DNA of 64,000 nucleotides from Micromonospora musae. GTDB taxonomy: Bacteria > Actinomycetota > Actinomycetes > Mycobacteriales > Micromonosporaceae. How positions within the stretch are numbered: the first letter of the stretch is position 1; every line of letters starts with the position of its first letter. This document shows positions 40,682 through 48,979 of this stretch, in pieces. Below the pieces are notes generated by a model, which saw nothing but the letters and a program-made list of their open reading frames with translations, was not told the origin of the DNA and did no database searches. The stretch covers positions 248,001 through 312,000 of the forward strand of contig NZ_RAZT01000010.1 in assembly GCF_003626635.1 (NCBI RefSeq), given 5' to 3'. The position numbers were made by a program, and so were the translations under genes.

Positions 40682-40735
40682 GTTACCGGCCGGCGGGGCG
40701 GTACCCCACCGGCCGATAGGAACAGGAACAACCGT

Positions 40736-41194
40736 TTACCGAGCGGTACCCGGCGGGATGGCCGAGTACGTGTCGCTGTAGTAACCACCGAGCTTCTCCC
40801 GGTAGGCCGGGTCGGTGTCGGCGGTCTCGTCGAACTCGGGCGCGGCCTTGATCTGGTCCTTGCTCCGGTCGACGTAGACCTTCCGCTCGTCGTGGTCGAC
40901 GTGGTTGACGGTTCCGGCGGGAACCATGACCTTCTTGCCGAAGATCCACGGACCGGTGTCCACCACCAGGTAGCTGGAGCTCACCTCGTGGCTGGACCGG
41001 TCCACCTTGCCGATGCCACCGTCGTTCGCCTCCACCTTGTAGCCCACCAGGTCGACGCCGGAGACCCCGGCGTCGTCCCGGTATCGCCACGGGTCGAAGG
41101 TGCCGCCGGGTGTGCCACCCGGGAAGGCGCTGCTGTCACCGGGTACGAGCGGGTCCGGCGTCCCGTGGGTCGTTCGAGGGTCGAGCCGCTCCAT
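40736..41194 (-). CDS. PRC-barrel domain protein
   Basis: The 152-residue protein has a PRC-barrel core (VDLVGYKVEANDGGIGKVDRSSHEVSSSYLVVDTGPWIFGKKVMVPAGTVNHV, in separate strands) and a charged tail with KVYVDRSKDQIKAAPEFDE. This matches the common stand-alone actinobacterial type linked to stress. The function is unknown. It lies 124 bp after ahpD on the same strand, so cotranscription is possible. Confidence 0.82.
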   Translation of the reverse strand: MERLDPRTTHGTPDPLVPGDSSAFPGGTPGGTFDPWRYRDDAGVSGVDLVGYKVEANDGGIGKVDRSSHEVSSSYLVVDTGPWIFGKKVMVPAGTVNHVDHDERKVYVDRSKDQIKAAPEFDETADTDPAYREKLGGYYSDTYSAIPPGTAR

Positions 41195-41318
41195 GGCGTT
41201 TCACTCCTCTTCTCGACTGATCGGGGGGTGGTGCCCTGTCTGTCCCATGTCCTACCCGCCGTCGAGATCGCTACACCCGGGCCGACGCGGAAATGGGTCG
41301 GGGCGGGCCGGCGGCCTT

Positions 41319-41846
41319 TCAGGCCAGCGCGGACTCCGTGTCGTACGCGACGGCGGTGGCCTGCACCACGGCGGCGATCCGGAGCCCCTCGTTCACCTGG
41401 TCCGGGCCGATGCCCGCGGCGCGCAGCTTCTGCTCGTGCGACTCCAGGCAGACCTCGCAGCCGTTGATCGCGGAGACGGCGAGGCACCAGAGCTCGAAGT
41501 CCACCTTCGGCACGCCCGGCCGGGCGACGATCTGCATCCGCAGCCGGCCGTGGATCGACAGGTACTCCTCGTCGAGCATGTGCTTCGCCCGGTAGTAGAC
41601 GTTGCTCATCGCCATGATGGTGGCGGCGCCCTTGGCCGCCTCGATCGCCTCCGGGGCGAGATGTTCGGCCGCCTCGGCGGCGATCTCCCGCAGCACCACG
41701 GGGTTGCGGGCCGCCACCGCGCACGCCAGCGCGGTGCCCCAGACCTGGGTCGGGGTGAGCGGGGAGTCCTGGATGGTCGACCGGAGGTTCTGGCCGACGT
41801 CCCTGGCGTACTCGGGCAGACCCGCCTTGACCGCGTCCACTCCCAT
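41319..41846 (-). CDS. ahpD: Alkylhydroperoxidase AhpD
   Basis: AhpD reduces peroxides or passes electrons from lipoamide to AhpC. The 175-residue protein matches the mycobacterial enzyme even in numbering: Glu118 in FELW, Cys130 and Cys133 in GCEVCLESHE, and His137. The ATG at 41846 starts the family sequence MGVDAVKAGLPEYARD; a longer frame runs into the remnant upstream. ahpC normally precedes ahpD, but here only a stub of it is present. Confidence 0.95.
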   Translation of the reverse strand: MGVDAVKAGLPEYARDVGQNLRSTIQDSPLTPTQVWGTALACAVAARNPVVLREIAAEAAEHLAPEAIEAAKGAATIMAMSNVYYRAKHMLDEEYLSIHGRLRMQIVARPGVPKVDFELWCLAVSAINGCEVCLESHEQKLRAAGIGPDQVNEGLRIAAVVQATAVAYDTESALA

Positions 41847-41847
41847 G

Positions 41848-41898
41848 TCAGGCTCCGGCGGGGTCGTAGGCGGGGAAGTGGTCACCGGCAGTGAGCAC
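41848..41898 (-). pseudogene. Remnant of ahpC (first 16 codons)
   Basis: AGGAGG stands four bases before a GTG (41898) that opens VLTAGDHFPAYDPAGA and a stop, then one base and the ahpD ATG. The peptide lines up with the start of AhpC (M-L-T-x-G-D-x-F-P pattern). The rest of ahpC, about 170 codons with both peroxidatic cysteines, is missing. This looks like a clean internal deletion that left the ribosome site and first codons. Translation of the stub may now feed ahpD by coupling. Confidence 0.6.
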
Positions 41899-42094
41899 GG
41901 CTCCTCCTGGGCAGCGGCGAACGGGCCGGGTACATCCTCCACCCGGGGGTGGCCCGGCAGCGTGTGAAGCAGCTCACGGAAGCGCTGTTCTGCCTCGTGG
42001 TGGCCGGTCCTCGCGGTGTCGGGAGGCTCCGCCGCTGTCCCGGGATGTGGATTCCGCTTCCCAAAATCAACTGACGGGTGGAAGAGTACCGAAC

Positions 42095-42127
42095 GTGACC
42101 AGCTCCGCCCTGATTCTTAGCAACTAG
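42095..42127 (+). CDS. cimA leader peptide
   Basis: The ten-codon ORF reads MTSSALILSN with a GTG start. Leu-Ile-Leu sits just before the end, as in an attenuator leader for leucine/isoleucine. AAGAGT seven bases before GTG could be a -10, so the mRNA may be leaderless; no clear -35 was found. Confidence 0.7.
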   Translation: MTSSALILSN

Positions 42128-42153
42128 CGCGCCCGGCTCCCCGCCGAGCGCGC
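42127..42153 (+). promoter_or_regulatory. First hairpin of the cimA attenuator
   Basis: GCGCGC-C-CGGC pairs with GCCG-A-GCGCGC around TCCCC. It begins at the last base of the leader stop, the same geometry as before ilvB. Confidence 0.65.
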
Positions 42154-42183
42154 AGACCTCCCGCGTCAGCGGGGGGTCTTTTT
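42154..42183 (+). terminator. Intrinsic terminator of the cimA attenuator
   Basis: AGACCTCCCGC pairs with GCGGGGGGTCT (one G-U pair) around a GTCA loop, followed by TTTTT. It lies 70 bp before cimA, so it works as a leader terminator. Confidence 0.85.
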
Positions 42184-42255
42184 GTTGCCGGGGCGGCCCG
42201 CGCGGCCGCGACCACCGCTCGTTCGTTCCCGCACCTCGGTCCAGAAAGGCACGTC

Positions 42256-43839
42256 ATGACGTTCCAGGTCTACGACACGACGTTGCGCGACGGTGCGCAG
42301 CGTGAGGGGCTCAGCTACTCGGTGGTCGACAAGCTGGCCGTGGCGCGGCTGCTCGACGAGTTCGGCGTCGGGTTCATCGAGGGCGGCTGGCCCGGTGCGG
42401 TGCCGAAGGACACCGAGTTCTTCCGGCGCGCGACCAAGGAGCTCGACCTGCGGCACGCACTGCTCGTCGCGTTCGGCGCCACCCGCCGGGCCGGCGTCCC
42501 GGTCGCCGAGGACCCGCAGGTCCGCGCCCTGCTCGACGCGGAGACGCCGGCGGTGACCCTGGTCGCCAAGGCCGACCTGCGACACGTCGAACGGGCGCTG
42601 CGCACCACCCCGGCCGAGAACCTCGCGATGATCCACGACACGGTGGCGTACCTGGTCGCCGAGGGTCGTCGGCTCTTCGTCGACGGCGAGCACTTCTTCG
42701 ACGGCTACCGGCAGGACGCCGAGTACGGCGCCGCGGTGGTGGAGACCGCGCTGGCCGCCGGAGCCGAGGCGTTCGTCCTCTGCGACACCAACGGTGGGAT
42801 GCTCCCGTCCCAGGTGACCGCCGTGATCGCCGACCTGACCGCCCGGCTCGGCGTCGGCCCCGAACGGCTCGGCATCCACTGCCAGAACGACACTGCCTGC
42901 GCGGTGGCGAACACCGTCGCCGCCGTCGAGGCCGGGGTACGGCACTTCCAGGGCACCGCGAACGGCTACGGCGAACGGCCGGGCAACGCCGACCTCTTCG
43001 CGGTGGTCGCCAACCTCCAACTCAAGCTCGGGCTGCCCGTCCTACCAGCGGGCTGCCTGGAACAGATGGTGCGGGTCTCGCACGCCATCGCCGAGATCGC
43101 CAACATCGCCCCGGACACCCATCAGGCGTACGTCGGGGCTGCTGCCTTCGCCCACAAGGCCGGGCTGCACGCGAGCGCGATCAAGGTCGACCCGTTGCTC
43201 TACAACCACGTGGACCCGTCCGTAGTGGGCAACGACATGCGGATCCTGGTAACCGAGATGGCCGGCCGGGCCAGCGTCGAGCTCAAGAGTCGCGAGCTCG
43301 GGCTGGACCTGGCCGGTCATCCGGAGACCCTGTCCCGGGTGACCCGGCGGGTCAAGGAGCTGGAGGCCGGCGGTTGGTCGTTCGAGGCGGCGGACGCCTC
43401 GTTCGAGCTGCTGGTCCGCTCCGAGCTGCCCGACGGCGCCCCGCCCCGGCCGTTCGCCCTCGAGTCGTACCGGGTCCTCGTGGAGCACCGCGAGGACGGC
43501 GCGGTGGTCTCCGAGGCCACCGTCAAGATCCGCGTACGCGGCGAACGGGTGATCGCCACCGCCGAGGGGAACGGCCCGGTCAACGCCCTGGACGAGGCGC
43601 TCCGGGTCGGTCTGGTTCGGCACTACCCGGAGCTGCGCGAGTTCGAGCTCGCCGACTACAAGGTGCGCATCCTCGACGGCAGCAGCGGCACGGACGCGGT
43701 GACCCGCGTACTGCTGGAGACGGCCGACGGCGCGGGCCGGGACTGGACCACTGTCGGTGTGCACCCCAACGTGGTCGAGGCGAGCTGGCACGCCCTCGTC
43801 GACGCGCTCACCTACGGGCTGGCCCGCAGCCGGGTCTGA
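42256..43839 (+). CDS. cimA: (R)-Citramalate synthase
   Basis: CimA condenses pyruvate and acetyl-CoA to citramalate, the start of the threonine-independent route to isoleucine. The 527-residue protein is of the citramalate/isopropylmalate synthase family: VYDTTLRDGAQREGLSYSVVDK holds the metal Asp and catalytic Arg, FVDGEHFFDGYRQDAEYG is typical of the citramalate type, and HCQNDTACAVANTVAAVEAG holds the metal His. A C-terminal LeuA-dimer domain ends it. Leucine synthase LeuA is not in the window. The start is ATG 42256 after GAAAGG. Confidence 0.92.
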   Translation: MTFQVYDTTLRDGAQREGLSYSVVDKLAVARLLDEFGVGFIEGGWPGAVPKDTEFFRRATKELDLRHALLVAFGATRRAGVPVAEDPQVRALLDAETPAVTLVAKADLRHVERALRTTPAENLAMIHDTVAYLVAEGRRLFVDGEHFFDGYRQDAEYGAAVVETALAAGAEAFVLCDTNGGMLPSQVTAVIADLTARLGVGPERLGIHCQNDTACAVANTVAAVEAGVRHFQGTANGYGERPGNADLFAVVANLQLKLGLPVLPAGCLEQMVRVSHAIAEIANIAPDTHQAYVGAAAFAHKAGLHASAIKVDPLLYNHVDPSVVGNDMRILVTEMAGRASVELKSRELGLDLAGHPETLSRVTRRVKELEAGGWSFEAADASFELLVRSELPDGAPPRPFALESYRVLVEHREDGAVVSEATVKIRVRGERVIATAEGNGPVNALDEALRVGLVRHYPELREFELADYKVRILDGSSGTDAVTRVLLETADGAGRDWTTVGVHPNVVEASWHALVDALTYGLARSRV

Positions 43840-43858
43840 ACCCGGGGCGCGTGACCGG

Positions 43859-44857
43859 TCACGAAGCGGGCAGGCTCAGGGTGGCCAGCACCGCCCGGTG
43901 GTCGCTGCCCGGCAGGCCGAACACCTCGACCGAACGGGCGGCGATCCGGCGGTCGACCAGGACGTGGTCGATGGCGACCGGAGGGATCAGGTCCCCGTCG
44001 TACGGGCCCCACGTGCCGACCAGCCCCTGGCCGGTGGCGTCGGCGGCGTCGACGTAGCCGGTGTGCAGCAGAGCACGCAACGGGCCGTGATCGAGGGTCG
44101 CGTTGAAGTCCCCGGCGAGGATCCGCAGCATCCCGTCGGGGGTGGCCGGTGGCTGGGCCGCCAGGTCGGTGCGCCAGAAGTCGACCTGGTCGATCGCGTA
44201 CGGGGCGGACGGGTGCGCGGACTCCACCCGCACCGGCGGCGCGCCGGGAACGGCGATCGTGCCGTACGCCTGGGTGAAGCCCCAACCGCCGCGGTTGTGG
44301 CGTACGCCCGCGTCGCTGATCGGGAAGCGTGAGTAGAGGCCGGAGCCGGGCGTCCCGTCGACCGCGTTGAGCTGTCGGTACGGCAGCAGCCGGTCGAGTC
44401 CGAGCCGGTCGAGGTCGGCCTGGGCAGCGGGGGTGAACTCCTGCACGACCAGCACGTCGACCCGGTTCGCCCGGACCAGTTCGGCCAGGGTGTGCGGATC
44501 CGCGGCGCCCGCGAGCAGGTTGGCGGTGAGCAGTCGTACCGCCGGACCGGCCACCGGTAGCGGCGTCGAGGAGAGCGCCCGGGGCGCCACCACCCCGACG
44601 AGCGCGACGGTGGTCACGGCGGCGACCAGCGCGGGCCAGTGGCGGCGCAGCGCGAGCGTGAGGACCAGGGGCAGGAGGCTCCCGGCCGCGACGTACGGGG
44701 TGAAGGCCAGCGCCTGCACGAGCGGCCCCCGGTCCAGCCCGATGAGCCGTATTGCCGTCCAGGTGGCGCCCGGCAGCACGGCGAGCCAGCAGAGTACGGC
44801 GATCCAGCGGCGCTGTGGGTGGCCGACCGCTCGCCGCTCCGGAACCTCGACGATCAT
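43859..44857 (-). CDS. Membrane endonuclease/exonuclease/phosphatase family protein
   Basis: The 332-residue protein has three membrane helices (WIAVLCWLAVLPGATWTAI, AFTPYVAAGSLLPLVLTLAL, LVAAVTTVALVGVVAP) and an outside EEP domain. Catalytic segments are LLTANLLAG (Asn), VLVVQEFTP (Glu), ILAGDFNATLDHG (Asp, Asn) and GSDHRAVLATL (Asp, His). Substrate is unknown; phosphodiesterase or lipid phosphatase roles are known in the family. It is convergent with cimA, 19 bp apart. Confidence 0.88.
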   Translation of the reverse strand: MIVEVPERRAVGHPQRRWIAVLCWLAVLPGATWTAIRLIGLDRGPLVQALAFTPYVAAGSLLPLVLTLALRRHWPALVAAVTTVALVGVVAPRALSSTPLPVAGPAVRLLTANLLAGAADPHTLAELVRANRVDVLVVQEFTPAAQADLDRLGLDRLLPYRQLNAVDGTPGSGLYSRFPISDAGVRHNRGGWGFTQAYGTIAVPGAPPVRVESAHPSAPYAIDQVDFWRTDLAAQPPATPDGMLRILAGDFNATLDHGPLRALLHTGYVDAADATGQGLVGTWGPYDGDLIPPVAIDHVLVDRRIAARSVEVFGLPGSDHRAVLATLSLPAS

Positions 44858-44992
44858 GTCGGAAACCTATCCCGGCGTGCCCGCCGATGGTGGCCCGACG
44901 GATCCCGCAGCCCGTTTTCGTGAATGCTGCTGGATTCGTCTTTCACAATTTTTGCGATCGGCGTAGGGCGATTTTCCAGATGGCTTCCGCTA

Positions 44993-45022
44993 TTGACTCC
45001 CTACTTTTTGCGGTGCTACGTT
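44993..45022 (+). promoter_or_regulatory. Likely promoter of the secreted-protein gene
   Basis: TTGACT and TACGTT are 18 bp apart in an AT-rich stretch. The start would lie near 45029, giving a leader of about 190 nt. The 363-bp gap 44858-45220 holds this promoter and the hairpin below, and no other gene. Confidence 0.5.
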
Positions 45023-45134
45023 CCACCTGGTCGGAGCGCCGCCACGGTGAGTAGTAATAGCTGCTCAGAGTGGGTGCAGTCATCGGGAAAACGATATTGA
45101 AGGTGCGCTGGATCTTATTTCTCGGTGATGTGTG

Positions 45135-45179
45135 GCGAGGTGCCCGACAGTTAGCAGGGCACTAACCGTCCCGCCTCGC
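45135..45179 (+). other. Structured 5' leader hairpin
   Basis: An outer stem GCGAGG/CCTCGC encloses an inner stem GTGCCC/GGGCAC and an alternative dyad GTTAG/CTAAC. It lies within the long leader, 41 bp before the start codon, and may control translation or mRNA decay. Confidence 0.45.
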
Positions 45180-45220
45180 GGGTCGGCCGAATTCGCACGG
45201 TCACACAAGGGAGACCTGTC

Positions 45221-45718
45221 ATGACCACACCATTCCGACGTAAGGCGATCGCGGTCGTGTTCGCCGTTCTCGGGCTCACCCTCGCCGGGGGCGGGATCGC
45301 CATCGCCCAGCCCGCGGCACAGGCGCCCGGCCAGCCGGCGGCCCGCGCGAGCAGCACCCAGCCGGCGGTGACGGCGGAGTCGACCCGCTCGGCCCGGGCC
45401 GCCCTCAAGGCCGGCGTGGGCACGCTCGCGGCGAGCAACGTCGGCACCGTCGTCAACGCCAACGGCACCAAGGCGCGCGGCAGCGGCGTCGTGATCAAGT
45501 ACGGAACCGGCCAGTACGAGGTCCAGTACGGCTACGTCGTCAGCTCCGCGGTCTACCAGGCCACCATCGGCCGCCCGGACGCCTGCTGCATCCCGCCGGG
45601 CGGGGAGGTCGTGGTGGCTCCGCGGCTGAGCACGCCGAACGGGGTCTTCATCCAGACCCGCAACTCCGCCGGCACCCCGGTCGACCTGCCGTTCCACCTG
45701 GTCGTCCACAGCTACTGA
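45221..45718 (+). CDS. Secreted protein of unknown function
   Basis: The 165-residue protein has a Sec-type signal peptide (KAIAVVFAVLGLTLAGGGIAIA, cut near AIA-QPA). An Ala/Ser-rich linker follows, then a domain of about 90 residues with AASNVGTVVNANGTKARGSG, YEVQYGYVVSSAVYQATIG and VFIQTRNSAGTPVDLPFHLVVHS. The domain looks like a beta-sandwich. A Cys-Cys pair (DACCIPPGG) is its only cysteine. GGGAGA lies before ATG. No family was recognised. Confidence 0.82.
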   Translation: MTTPFRRKAIAVVFAVLGLTLAGGGIAIAQPAAQAPGQPAARASSTQPAVTAESTRSARAALKAGVGTLAASNVGTVVNANGTKARGSGVVIKYGTGQYEVQYGYVVSSAVYQATIGRPDACCIPPGGEVVVAPRLSTPNGVFIQTRNSAGTPVDLPFHLVVHSY

Positions 45719-45729
45719 CGGCACCGCCA

Positions 45730-45765
45730 CGCGACCCCCGCGCGATCGCCCGCGCGGGGGTCGCG
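45730..45765. terminator. Terminator after the secreted-protein gene
   Basis: CGCGACCCCCGCGCG and its exact complement are 15-bp arms around a 6-nt loop, followed by TCGTT. It separates this gene from the moxR cluster. Confidence 0.75.
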
Positions 45766-45914
45766 TCGTTCACTTCGACCGTTTTGGCCCCGGGACTGCC
45801 GGCTCGGGGTCTGCCTTGGCCGTCCGGGTGAATCGTCCCGCTCCGGTCGTCGAAGGGTCGGCCAGGGCCGCACAATCCGACGTTTGTCGCCCGGTCGCCC
45901 GGGAAGCATGCACC

Positions 45915-46961
45915 GTGACGGACATCTCGGACACCCTGGCCAGCGTGCCCAGCCCGGTCGAAGACGAACCGACAGCCGCCGAGCTGGAACAGACCCTCTC
46001 CGAGGTCAAACGCGTGATCGTCGGGCAGGACCGGCTCGTCGAACGCCTGCTCGTCGCCCTCGTCGCCGACGGGCACTGCCTCCTGGAGGGGGTACCCGGC
46101 GTGGCCAAGACGCTGGCCGCGCAGACCCTCGCCACCGTGGTCGGCGGCACCTTCTCCCGGATCCAGTTCACCCCCGACCTCGTACCGTCGGACATCGTGG
46201 GCACCCGGATCTACCGGGCCTCCCAGGAGAGCTTCGACATCGAGTTGGGCCCGGTGATGGCGAACCTGGTGCTCGCCGACGAGATCAACCGTGCCCCCGC
46301 GAAGGTGCAGTCCGCGCTCCTGGAGGCGATGGCGGAGCGGCAGGTCTCCATCGGCGGGCGCAGCCACCCCGTACCGTCGCCGTTCCTGGTGCTGGCCACC
46401 CAGAACCCGATCGAGTCGGAGGGGGTCTACCAGCTGCCGGAGGCGCAGCGGGACCGCTTCCTCATGAAGGTCGTGGTCGACTACCCGAGCGACACCGACG
46501 AACTGGCGATCCTGTACCGGATGAGCACCGATCGCCCCAAGGCCCGGCAGGTGCTCGACCCGGACCGGCTGCGCCGCCTGCAGAGCCACGCGGAGCGGAT
46601 CTTCGTCCACCACGCCGTCGCCGAGTACGTGGTCCGGCTCATCCTGGCCACCCGGGATCCGGGACGGTTCGGGCTCACCGAGATCGAGCCGATGCTGGCG
46701 TACGGGGCGAGCCCCCGCGCCACCCTCGGCCTGGTCTCCGCCGCCCGGGCGCAGGCGCTGCTGCGCGGCCGGGGGTACGTGCTGCCCGAGGACGTCCGTG
46801 AACTGGCCGTCGACGTGCTCGCCCACCGGCTGGTGCTGACCTTCGACGCGGTCGCCGACGGCGTCACCGCCGAGTCGGTGGTACGCCGACTGGTCGAGGT
46901 GGTGCCCCCGCCACGACTCGCGCCCCAGCCCGAGCAGGCGTCGGACCTGGCGGCGGCATGA
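45915..46961 (+). CDS. MoxR-family AAA+ ATPase
   Basis: MoxR ATPases help assemble or activate partner enzyme complexes, usually with DUF58 and VWA proteins. The 348-residue protein has Walker A EGVPGVAKTLAAQ, Walker B VLADEINRAPAKVQSALLEAM, and the sensor region FLVLATQNPIESEGVYQLPEAQRDRFLMK. The GTG at 45915 is preferred over a start at 45816 because the conserved part begins after it. Its end overlaps the DUF58 gene by four bases. Confidence 0.93.
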   Translation: MTDISDTLASVPSPVEDEPTAAELEQTLSEVKRVIVGQDRLVERLLVALVADGHCLLEGVPGVAKTLAAQTLATVVGGTFSRIQFTPDLVPSDIVGTRIYRASQESFDIELGPVMANLVLADEINRAPAKVQSALLEAMAERQVSIGGRSHPVPSPFLVLATQNPIESEGVYQLPEAQRDRFLMKVVVDYPSDTDELAILYRMSTDRPKARQVLDPDRLRRLQSHAERIFVHHAVAEYVVRLILATRDPGRFGLTEIEPMLAYGASPRATLGLVSAARAQALLRGRGYVLPEDVRELAVDVLAHRLVLTFDAVADGVTAESVVRRLVEVVPPPRLAPQPEQASDLAAA

Positions 46962-47974
46962 GGCGCACGGGCCGGGGGCCCGCGGCCGTTCCGGCCGGTC
47001 CACGCCTCGCCGACCTCGCCCCCGACCAGCGTCTGCGCCGGCTGGAACTGACCGTCACCCGGCGGCTCGACGGGCTGCTGCACGGGCAGTACCGCGGCCT
47101 GCTGCCCGGACCCGGCAGCGAGCCGGCGGGCAGCCGCGAGTACCGGCCGGGCGAGGACGAGGTGCGCCGGATGGACTGGGCCGTCACCGCGCGCACCACG
47201 GTGCCGCACGTGCGAGTGGTCGACGCCGACCGGGAACTGACCACGTGGCTGCTGGTGGACGCCAGCGCCAGCATGGAGTTCGGCACCGCGGAGCTGGACA
47301 AGCGGGAGCTCTCCGTGGCGGCGGTGGCCGCCGTCGGTTTCCTCACCGCCGGAGTCGGCAACCGGCTCGGCGCCCTGCTGGCCGCGCCGACGGGGCTGCG
47401 CCGCTTCCCGGCCCAGAGCGGTCGCACCCACCTGCTCGGCCTGCTCCGCGCCCTGCTGGCCGCGCCGCGCACCGCCGACCACGACGGGGCGCCCGGCGGG
47501 CTCGAGCCGCCGGACCTCACCGACGCCCTGCGCTCCGCGGAACGGGTCGCCACCCGGCGCGGGCTCGTGGTGGTGGTCTCGGACTTCCTCGACGGACTGC
47601 CCGACGACCCCGACCAGCCTCCACCCTGGGAGCGCGGCCTGCGCCGACTGGCGGTACGGCACCAGGTGCTCGCCGTGGAGGTGACCGACCCGCGGGAGCT
47701 GGAGCTGCCCGACGTCGGGCTGATCACTCTGATCGACCCGGAGACCGGCCGCCGCCGCGAGGTGTGCACCTCGGACCGGCGGCTGCGGGAACGGTACGCC
47801 GCCGCCGCGGCCGCCCAACGCGACCAGGTACGCCACGCGTTGCGCCGCAGCGGGGCCACCCATCTGCCGTTGCGCACCGACTCGGACTGGTGCGCCGACA
47901 TCGCGCGGCACGTGCAGTCGCAGCGTCGGCTGGCGGCGGCGCCGGCCGGCTCGGCATCGGGAGGTGCGGCGTGA
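46958..47974 (+). CDS. DUF58 domain protein
   Basis: The 338-residue protein contains the DUF58 signature: GREYRPGEDEVRRMDWAVTAR-type sequence (YRPGEDEVRRMDWAVTART) and a following VWA-like fold with LLVDASASMEFGTAELDKRELS. Such proteins are found beside MoxR genes and are thought to work with them. It overlaps moxR by four bases and the VWA gene by four bases, so translation is coupled. Confidence 0.9.
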   Translation: MRRTGRGPAAVPAGPRLADLAPDQRLRRLELTVTRRLDGLLHGQYRGLLPGPGSEPAGSREYRPGEDEVRRMDWAVTARTTVPHVRVVDADRELTTWLLVDASASMEFGTAELDKRELSVAAVAAVGFLTAGVGNRLGALLAAPTGLRRFPAQSGRTHLLGLLRALLAAPRTADHDGAPGGLEPPDLTDALRSAERVATRRGLVVVVSDFLDGLPDDPDQPPPWERGLRRLAVRHQVLAVEVTDPRELELPDVGLITLIDPETGRRREVCTSDRRLRERYAAAAAAQRDQVRHALRRSGATHLPLRTDSDWCADIARHVQSQRRLAAAPAGSASGGAA

Positions 47975-48930
47975 TCTGGCTCTCGCCCACCCGCCTCTGG
48001 CTGCTGCTCGGTGTGCTCGCCCTCGCGGTGGGCTACCTGCTCGTGCAGCGACGGCGCAGCCGGTACGCCGTCCGCTTCACCAACCTGCGGCTGCTCGACC
48101 GGATCGCGCCGGAGCGTCCCGCATGGCGTCGGCACGTGCCCGCCGGGCTCTTCCTGGCCATGCTGGCGCTGCTGGTGGTCGGCTTCGCGCGGCCCACCGC
48201 CGAGGTGCGGGTGCCCCGCGAACGGGCCACCGTCATGGTGGCGGTGGACGTCTCCACCTCGATGCTCGCCACCGATGTGGACCCGGACCGGCTCGCCGCC
48301 GCCAAGGGCGCGGCGAAGCGCTTCGTGGACGGGCTGCCCGAAGAGTTCAACGTGGGCCTGGTCGCCTTCGCGGGGAGCGCGGCGGTCCTCGTGCCGCCCG
48401 GCACCGATCGCGAGGCGTTGCACGACGGGATCGGTCGGCTCGCCGACGGGATCACCGGCGTGCAGGGGACCGCGATCGGCGAGGCGATCAACACCTCCCT
48501 CGGCGCGGTGAAGGGTCTGGACAGCGAGGCGGCGAAGGAGCCCCCGCCGGCTCGGATCGTGCTCCTCTCCGACGGGGCGAACACGTCCGGCCTGGACCCG
48601 ATGGAGGCCGCCGTCGAGGCGGTCGCCGCGAAGGTGCCCGTGCACACCATCTCGTTCGGCACCCCCGGCGGCTTCGTCGACCAGGGCGGCCGGCCGATAC
48701 AGGTGCCGGTGGACGGGAAGACCCTCGAGGCGGTGGCGCAGGAGACCGGCGGGATGTTCCACGAGGCCAGCACCAGCGACGAACTGCGCGCGGTCTACGA
48801 GGACATCGGTACCTCGGTCGGCTACCGCACCGAGCGGCAGGACGTCTCGGCCCGCTTCATCGGACTCGGTCTGGTGTTCGCGATGGGCGCGGCGGCGGGC
48901 TCGATGCGCTGGTTCTCCCGCCTGCCCTGA
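47971..48930 (+). CDS. Membrane VWA-domain protein (BatA-like)
   Basis: The 319-residue protein has two N-terminal membrane segments and one at the C-terminal end, with a VWA domain between. The metal site is DVSTS at 93-97. The GTG at 47971 overlaps the DUF58 stop and has GGGAGGTG just before it. Together with MoxR and DUF58 it forms the usual moxR-DUF58-VWA set, linked elsewhere to stress tolerance and protein assembly. Confidence 0.9.
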   Translation: MIWLSPTRLWLLLGVLALAVGYLLVQRRRSRYAVRFTNLRLLDRIAPERPAWRRHVPAGLFLAMLALLVVGFARPTAEVRVPRERATVMVAVDVSTSMLATDVDPDRLAAAKGAAKRFVDGLPEEFNVGLVAFAGSAAVLVPPGTDREALHDGIGRLADGITGVQGTAIGEAINTSLGAVKGLDSEAAKEPPPARIVLLSDGANTSGLDPMEAAVEAVAAKVPVHTISFGTPGGFVDQGGRPIQVPVDGKTLEAVAQETGGMFHEASTSDELRAVYEDIGTSVGYRTERQDVSARFIGLGLVFAMGAAAGSMRWFSRLP

Positions 48931-48979
48931 GTGGGCGTCGGCGGGCCGGTCCCCGCAGGACTTTCCGTGAGGAGTACGC

